Shown: piece by piece, positions 59,435 to 64,000 of the stretch
Numbering within the stretch: the first letter of the stretch is position 1
Layout of the letters: the number at the start of each line of letters is the position of its first letter
Source: Pseudomonas sp. Z8(2022)
GTDB lineage: Bacteria > Pseudomonadota > Gammaproteobacteria > Pseudomonadales > Pseudomonadaceae
Assembly: GCF_025837155.1 (NCBI RefSeq)
Contig: NZ_CP107549.1
Coordinates: 1,736,001-1,800,000, forward strand
DNA: 64,000 bases
Direction: 5' to 3'
Made by a program: the position numbers and the translations under genes
The notes under the pieces: generated by a model
Told to the model about the DNA's origin: nothing
The model's input: only the letters and a program-made list of their open reading frames with translations
Databases searched by the model: none

Positions 59435-60225
59435 ATACCCAGTACCTCAACAGCGAATTCGCCGCCAATCTGGTCGCCCTGCGCACCATCGTCCAGCGCG
59501 AAGTGCGCCGCTTCGTGCGCATCTGGCCGCAGACCCTGCTGCCGCCGGCGATCACCATGGTTCTGTACTTCGTCATCTTCGGCAATCTGATCGGCCAGCG
59601 CATCGGCGACATGGGCGGCTTCAGCTACATGGAGTACATCGTGCCCGGGCTGATCATGATGTCGGTGATCACCAACAGCTACGGCAACGTGGTGTCGAGC
59701 TTCTTCGGCAGCAAGTTCCAGCGCAACGTCGAGGAACTGCTGGTATCGCCGGTTTCGCCGCACACCATCCTTGTCGGCTTCGTCGTCGGTGGCGTGCTGC
59801 GCGGCTTGGCTGTGGGCGTGATCGTCACCATCCTCTCGCTGTTCTTCACCCACCTGCAGGTGCATCACCTCGGTGTGACCATACTGGTGGTGTTGCTGAC
59901 GGCGACGATCTTCTCCCTCGGCGGCTTCGTCAACGCGGTCTATGCACGCAACTTCGACGATATTTCGATCGTTCCCACCTTCGTGCTGACGCCGCTGACC
60001 TACCTGGGCGGCGTGTTCTACTCCATCACCCTGCTGCCGCCGTTCTGGCAGACGGTGTCGATGGGCAACCCCATCCTGCATATGGTCAACGCCTTCCGCT
60101 ATGGCATTCTCGGGGTGTCGGACATCCGCATCGGCGTGGCCATCGGTTTCATGCTGCTGGCGACCGCCGTGCTCTACACCCTGTGCATCCGCCTGTTGAT
60201 CAGCGGCCGTGGCATGCGCCAGTAA
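59431..60225 (+). CDS. ABC-2 type permease (YadH type)
   Basis: The 264-residue inner-membrane subunit has six hydrophobic segments with the ABC-2 signature (PQTLLPPAITMVLYFVIFGNLIGQRIGDMGGFSYMEYIVPGLIMMSVITNSYGNVVSSFFGSKFQRNVEELLVSPVSPHTILVGFVVGGVLRG, then FDDISIVPTFVLTPLTYLGGVFYSITLLPPFWQTVSMGNPILHMVNAFRYG). The ATG overlaps the ATPase gene by four bases. Together they form a homodimeric exporter. The substrate is unknown. Confidence 0.93.
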   Translation: MNTQYLNSEFAANLVALRTIVQREVRRFVRIWPQTLLPPAITMVLYFVIFGNLIGQRIGDMGGFSYMEYIVPGLIMMSVITNSYGNVVSSFFGSKFQRNVEELLVSPVSPHTILVGFVVGGVLRGLAVGVIVTILSLFFTHLQVHHLGVTILVVLLTATIFSLGGFVNAVYARNFDDISIVPTFVLTPLTYLGGVFYSITLLPPFWQTVSMGNPILHMVNAFRYGILGVSDIRIGVAIGFMLLATAVLYTLCIRLLISGRGMRQ

Positions 60226-60315
60226 GGCGAAAAACAAAGCGAAATAAACTGCACGGCTCCCATTAGCGCGACAGCCGGTTAGACTCCGCCTCTACCAAGA
60301 AGAAGGGGCTGATCA

Positions 60316-61338
60316 ATGACCGGGCTGTTGCGCGCACTTCCATGGCTGTTATCGGGCTTGTTTTCGTTGCCTGCGATGGCCGCCGAAGGGCCGATGGTCG
60401 AGGTCGTGCCGGTACGGCAGATGGAGGTGCGCGACGAGCTGATCACTTTCGGCTCGCTACGCTCCGACGAGTCGGTGATGATTCGACCGGAAGTGGAAGG
60501 GCGTCTGGCCACCCTGCATTTTCGTGAAGGGCAGGCGGTGACCGCCGGCGACCTGCTGATCAGCCTCGATGATGCCATCACCCGCGCCGAATTCGCCCAG
60601 GCCCGGGCCAATCTCGATCTCGCCGAAAAGAACCACCAGCGGGCGCAGATGCTGTTCCAGCGTGGCGCCAGCAATGCCCAGGCGTTGGACGAGGCACAGA
60701 GCCAGCTGCAGGCCGCACGTGCCAGCCAGGCTCTGGCTCAGGCGCGGCTCGACAAGACTCAGATCAAGGCGCCGTACGATGGCGTGCTCGGCCTGCGCCA
60801 GGCCAGTGTCGGCGACTATCTCAGTGCCGGGCAGAACATCGTCAACCTGGAGGTGCTCGACCCGCTCAAGGTCGACTTCCGCATTCCGCAGAAGGCCGTG
60901 GCCCAGGTGCGTCTTGGCCAGATTGTGGAAATCACCCTCGATACCTATCCCGGCGAGCGCTTTCGCGGCGAGATCTTCGCGATCAACCCGCGGCTCGATG
61001 AAGCCGGGCGCAGCCAGGCGATCCGCGCGCATATCGGCAACGCTGATCGTCGCCTGCGGCCCGGCCAGTTCGTCCGTGTTTCGGTGATTCTTGAGGAGCG
61101 CCCGAACGCACTGGTGATTCCCGAGGAAGCGGTGATGCCGCAGGGCGACAAGCTGCTGGTCAACCTGCTGGTGGACGGCAAGGTGGAGCGCCGCGAGATC
61201 ACGCTGGGCAAGCGTTTCGACGGGCTGGTCGAGGTGCGCGAAGGCCTGCAGGGCGACGAGACCATCATCAGCGCCGGCTGGCAGCGTGTGCGCGAGGGGC
61301 TTGCCGTGCGCAGCAAGAGCGGGGAGCGCCAGCCGTGA
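60316..61338 (+). CDS. RND efflux periplasmic adaptor (membrane fusion protein)
   Basis: The 340-residue periplasmic protein starts with a signal peptide (MTGLLRALPWLLSGLFSLPAMA). Its adaptor parts are in order: a lipoyl-like half (VMIRPEVEGRLATLHFREGQAVTAGDLLISLDD), an alpha-helical hairpin (about residues 95-140), the second lipoyl half (LDKTQIKAPYDGVLGLRQASVGDYLSAGQNIVNLEVLDPLKVDFRIPQ) and beta-barrel and membrane-proximal domains. It links the RND pump to an outer-membrane channel. AAGGGG precedes the ATG. The pump gene overlaps its stop by four bases. No outer-membrane channel gene is visible in the window. Confidence 0.93.
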   Translation: MTGLLRALPWLLSGLFSLPAMAAEGPMVEVVPVRQMEVRDELITFGSLRSDESVMIRPEVEGRLATLHFREGQAVTAGDLLISLDDAITRAEFAQARANLDLAEKNHQRAQMLFQRGASNAQALDEAQSQLQAARASQALAQARLDKTQIKAPYDGVLGLRQASVGDYLSAGQNIVNLEVLDPLKVDFRIPQKAVAQVRLGQIVEITLDTYPGERFRGEIFAINPRLDEAGRSQAIRAHIGNADRRLRPGQFVRVSVILEERPNALVIPEEAVMPQGDKLLVNLLVDGKVERREITLGKRFDGLVEVREGLQGDETIISAGWQRVREGLAVRSKSGERQP

Positions 61339-64000
61339 CGCTTTCCGACGTCTGCATTCGCAGGCCGGTATTCGCCACCGTCCTGTCACTGATCGTGGTG
61401 CTGCTGGGCCTGATGGCCTATGACCGCCTCAACGTGCGCGAATACCCCAATATCGATGTGCCCATCGTCACCGTGCAGGTCACCTATCCCGGCGCCAGCC
61501 CGGAGATCATGGAGTCGCAGGTGGCGCAGCCGGTGGAGGACGTGCTGTCCGGCATCGAGGGACTGGATTTCGTCACCTCCATCAGCCGTGCGGAAAATAC
61601 CCAGATCACCGCGCAGTTCCGCCTCGGGCGCAGTGCCGATGAGGCGGCCAACGATGTCCGCGACCGTCTCGGGCGCGTGCGCAGTCTGCTGCCGGACGAG
61701 GTCGACGAGCCCATCGTGCAGAAGGTCGAGGCCGATGCCCAGCCGGTGGTATGGGTCGCCTTTCATAGCCAGCAGCACAGCGCCATGGAGATCACCGATC
61801 TGCTGGAGCGGGTGGTCAAGGACCGGCTGCAGACCATTCCTGGGGTGTCCGAAGTGCAGGTGCGCGGCGCCCGTACCTTCTCCATGCGCATCTGGCTCGA
61901 CCCGGAAAAACTCGCAGCACACAACCTCACCGTACAGGACGTGGAGGACGCGCTGCGCCGGCAGAACGTGGAGATTCCGGCCGGGCGCATCGAGTCGCGC
62001 GAGCGTGAGTTCAGCGTGCTGTCGGAAACCGATCTGCGCACACCGGAGCAATTCAACGAACTGATTCTCGATGATTCGCAGGGTTATCTGCTGCGCCTTT
62101 CCGACGTTGGCCGCGCCGAGGTGGGGCCACGCGACGAGCGCTCCGTGGTGCGCTTCAACGGTTTGCCGGCGGTGACCCTCGGCCTGGTCAAACAGGCCAC
62201 GGCCAACCCGCTGGACATCTCCGATGGCCTCACGGCGGCCTGGGAGGATGTCAGGGCGCTGTTACCCGACGGCATGAACATGACCGTGGCCAGCGACAAC
62301 TCGCAGTTCATCCGCGAGTCCATCGACAACGTCTTCGCGACCATCTGGGAAGCCGTGGCGCTGGTCATCCTGATCATCTTCATCTTTCTGCGCTCGCTGC
62401 GCGCGACGCTGATCCCGCTGGTGACCATTCCGGTGTCGCTGATCGGTGCCTTCGCCCTGATGTCGCTGATGGGCTTCACCATCAACACCCTGACGCTGCT
62501 GGCCATGGTCCTGGCCATCGGCCTGGTGGTGGACGACGCCATCGTCATGCTGGAAAACATCCACCGCCATATCGAGGACGGAATGAAGCCGGTACAGGCA
62601 GCGTTCAAGGGCAGCCGCGAGATCGCCTTCGCGGTGATTGCCATGACCCTGACCCTGGCTGCCGTTTTCGCCCCCATCGGCTTCATGCAGGGCACCACCG
62701 GAAAACTGTTCACCGAATTCGCCTGGACCCTGGCCGGTTCGGTGCTGGTGTCCGGTTTCGTCGCCCTGACGCTGACGCCGATGATGTGCGCGGTGCTGCT
62801 CAAGCCGCACCAGCACGAGCAGCGGCACGGCCGCGTTTACAACCTGATCGAGGGTTTCCTCAACGGTCTGACCTACAGCTACAAGCACAGCCTGGAGCGC
62901 GCCTTGCGGGCCTGGCCTGTGGTGCTGGGCGTGCTGCTGGCAGCCTTGGTGCTTTGCGCCTGGCTGTTCGGCAGCCTGCGTTCGGAGCTGGCGCCCACCG
63001 AGGACACCGGCACCATCGTCGGTGTGTTCAATGGTCCGGATGGCGCCACCATCGGCTACACCGCGCGCTATGCCCGCGAGGTGGAGGCAGCCTATGCGAG
63101 CATTCCGGAGGTCAATCGCTATCTGGTGGTCGCCGGTTTCCCGACCGTGGCCCAGGGCATTTCCTTCTTGAAGCTGGAGGACTGGAGCGACCGCACACGC
63201 AGCCAGTTCGAGATCCGCAATGAACTGCTGCCGAAACTGCAGGATATCGCCGGCATGCGCGTGACCCCGGTCAATCGCCCGCCACTGGGGCAGAGCGCGC
63301 GCAACCAGCCGATCAACTTCGTCATCCGCTCGTCGATGGAATATGCCGAGTTGCAGGGCTATGTCGATCAGTTGATGGAGCGCATGCGCGACTATCCGGG
63401 TGTGGAAGGGCTGGACAGCGACCTCAAGCTCAACTCGCCGCAGCTCAAGATCACCGTCAATCGCGAGCAGGCCGTGGCGGTCGGCACCGACGTGTCGGTG
63501 ATCGGCCGCAGCCTGGAAAGCCTGTTCGGCAGTCGTCAGGTGACGCGTTTCAAGCAGAATGGCGAGCAGTACGACGTGCTGGTGCAGTTGCAGAACATCG
63601 ACCGCAGCAATCCGCGGGACCTCGATCGCGTCTATGTGCGTGACCGCGACGGTGACATGGTGCAGCTGTCCAACCTGATCGAGGTACGTGAGACGGTCGC
63701 TCCGCGCGAGCTCAACCACTTCAACCAGTTGCGCGCGGTGACCATCAGCGCCAATGTCGGCACCGGCTTCACCCTGGGCGAGGCCCTGAACCACCTGGAG
63801 GCGGTCGCGCGCGAAGTATTCCCGCCGGAGACCCAGTACGACTACACCGGCACCTCGCGCGACTTCAAGGAGTCCAGCTCCGGCATCCTGCTGATCTTCG
63901 CCCTGGCCCTGGCCTTCATCTTTCTGGTGCTGGCCGCGCAGTTCGAAAGTTTCAGCGATCCGCTGATCATCCTGTTCAGCGTGCCGCTGTCGATGGCCGG
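61335..64000 (+). CDS. RND efflux pump permease (cut by window edge)
   Basis: About 888 codons are visible of an inner-membrane proton-driven exporter of roughly 1000-1040 residues. It begins with GTG at 61335, overlapping the adaptor stop (GTGA), and reads VTLSDVCIRRPVFATVLSLIVVLLGLMAYDRLNVREYPNIDVPIVTVQVTYPGASPEIMESQVAQPVEDVLSGIEG, the standard RND N-terminus. The proton-relay Asp pair is in LAMVLAIGLVVDDAIVMLENIHRHIEDG (about residue 400). Two large periplasmic loops flank this block. The drug or metabolite range cannot be inferred. The C-terminal membrane bundle is mostly outside the window. Confidence 0.93.
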   Translation, partial: MTLSDVCIRRPVFATVLSLIVVLLGLMAYDRLNVREYPNIDVPIVTVQVTYPGASPEIMESQVAQPVEDVLSGIEGLDFVTSISRAENTQITAQFRLGRSADEAANDVRDRLGRVRSLLPDEVDEPIVQKVEADAQPVVWVAFHSQQHSAMEITDLLERVVKDRLQTIPGVSEVQVRGARTFSMRIWLDPEKLAAHNLTVQDVEDALRRQNVEIPAGRIESREREFSVLSETDLRTPEQFNELILDDSQGYLLRLSDVGRAEVGPRDERSVVRFNGLPAVTLGLVKQATANPLDISDGLTAAWEDVRALLPDGMNMTVASDNSQFIRESIDNVFATIWEAVALVILIIFIFLRSLRATLIPLVTIPVSLIGAFALMSLMGFTINTLTLLAMVLAIGLVVDDAIVMLENIHRHIEDGMKPVQAAFKGSREIAFAVIAMTLTLAAVFAPIGFMQGTTGKLFTEFAWTLAGSVLVSGFVALTLTPMMCAVLLKPHQHEQRHGRVYNLIEGFLNGLTYSYKHSLERALRAWPVVLGVLLAALVLCAWLFGSLRSELAPTEDTGTIVGVFNGPDGATIGYTARYAREVEAAYASIPEVNRYLVVAGFPTVAQGISFLKLEDWSDRTRSQFEIRNELLPKLQDIAGMRVTPVNRPPLGQSARNQPINFVIRSSMEYAELQGYVDQLMERMRDYPGVEGLDSDLKLNSPQLKITVNREQAVAVGTDVSVIGRSLESLFGSRQVTRFKQNGEQYDVLVQLQNIDRSNPRDLDRVYVRDRDGDMVQLSNLIEVRETVAPRELNHFNQLRAVTISANVGTGFTLGEALNHLEAVAREVFPPETQYDYTGTSRDFKESSSGILLIFALALAFIFLVLAAQFESFSDPLIILFSVPLSMA

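Overview
The window is a stretch of a high-GC gammaproteobacterial chromosome that reads as Pseudomonas throughout. The products (SagS, OspR, Aer, ZipA, RlmM, the long form of LigA), the intergenic REP-type hairpins and the gene order all fit that genus. The order also resembles, from memory, the purine-catabolism to smc-zipA-ligA region of P. aeruginosa. The repeat types suggest the P. mendocina/oleovorans group, but this is only an inference. There is no prophage, insertion sequence, CRISPR array or obvious genomic island; almost everything is core-genome-like.

Bases 1-13500 form a purine-catabolism locus. It holds the start of urate hydroxylase puuD, ureidoglycolate lyase allA, OHCU decarboxylase uraD, allantoinase puuE, hydroxyisourate hydrolase uraH, a purine permease, a GntR regulator, guanine deaminase guaD, xdhC, xdhB, xdhA and a second GntR regulator. 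Together they carry guanine, hypoxanthine and xanthine through urate and allantoin to ureidoglycolate and glyoxylate, except that no allantoicase is present here. Two palindromic operator families tie the locus together. TTGTRTACAA occurs four times (puuE, uraH, permease, first gntR). TTGACC-N4-GGTCA occurs at the permease and in the xdhA/second gntR intergenic region.

Bases 13500-20500 hold smc, zipA and ligA (chromosome segregation, division, DNA joining). Bases 20500-30000 are small housekeeping units: a glutaredoxin-like protein, folE, an Smr protein, an isochorismatase-like hydrolase, prmB, aroC, an MFS transporter and an acireductone-dioxygenase-like protein that has lost its metal ligands. 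Bases 30000-36000 hold an alkA-ogt alkylation-repair pair and a divergent AraC regulator facing a Baeyer-Villiger-type monooxygenase, an esterase and a short-chain dehydrogenase.

Bases 36000-47500 hold rraB, a glutamine amidotransferase, aer, acnA, rlmM, a TusA-family protein, a DUF3080 lipoprotein, a MATE exporter and pdxB. Bases 47500-54000 hold a peroxide-response pair (glutathione peroxidase plus OspR) next to the sagS hybrid kinase, then an AAA ATPase, a free methionine sulfoxide reductase and a glutathione S-transferase. Bases 54058-54436 hold a duplicated tRNA-Glu/tRNA-Gly array. The rest holds fadE, a transglutaminase-like protein, a YadGH-type ABC exporter and an RND efflux pair whose pump gene runs off the right end.

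Gene calls rest on family motifs and conserved length read by eye; no database search was possible. Start codons were chosen by ribosome-binding site and family N-terminus.
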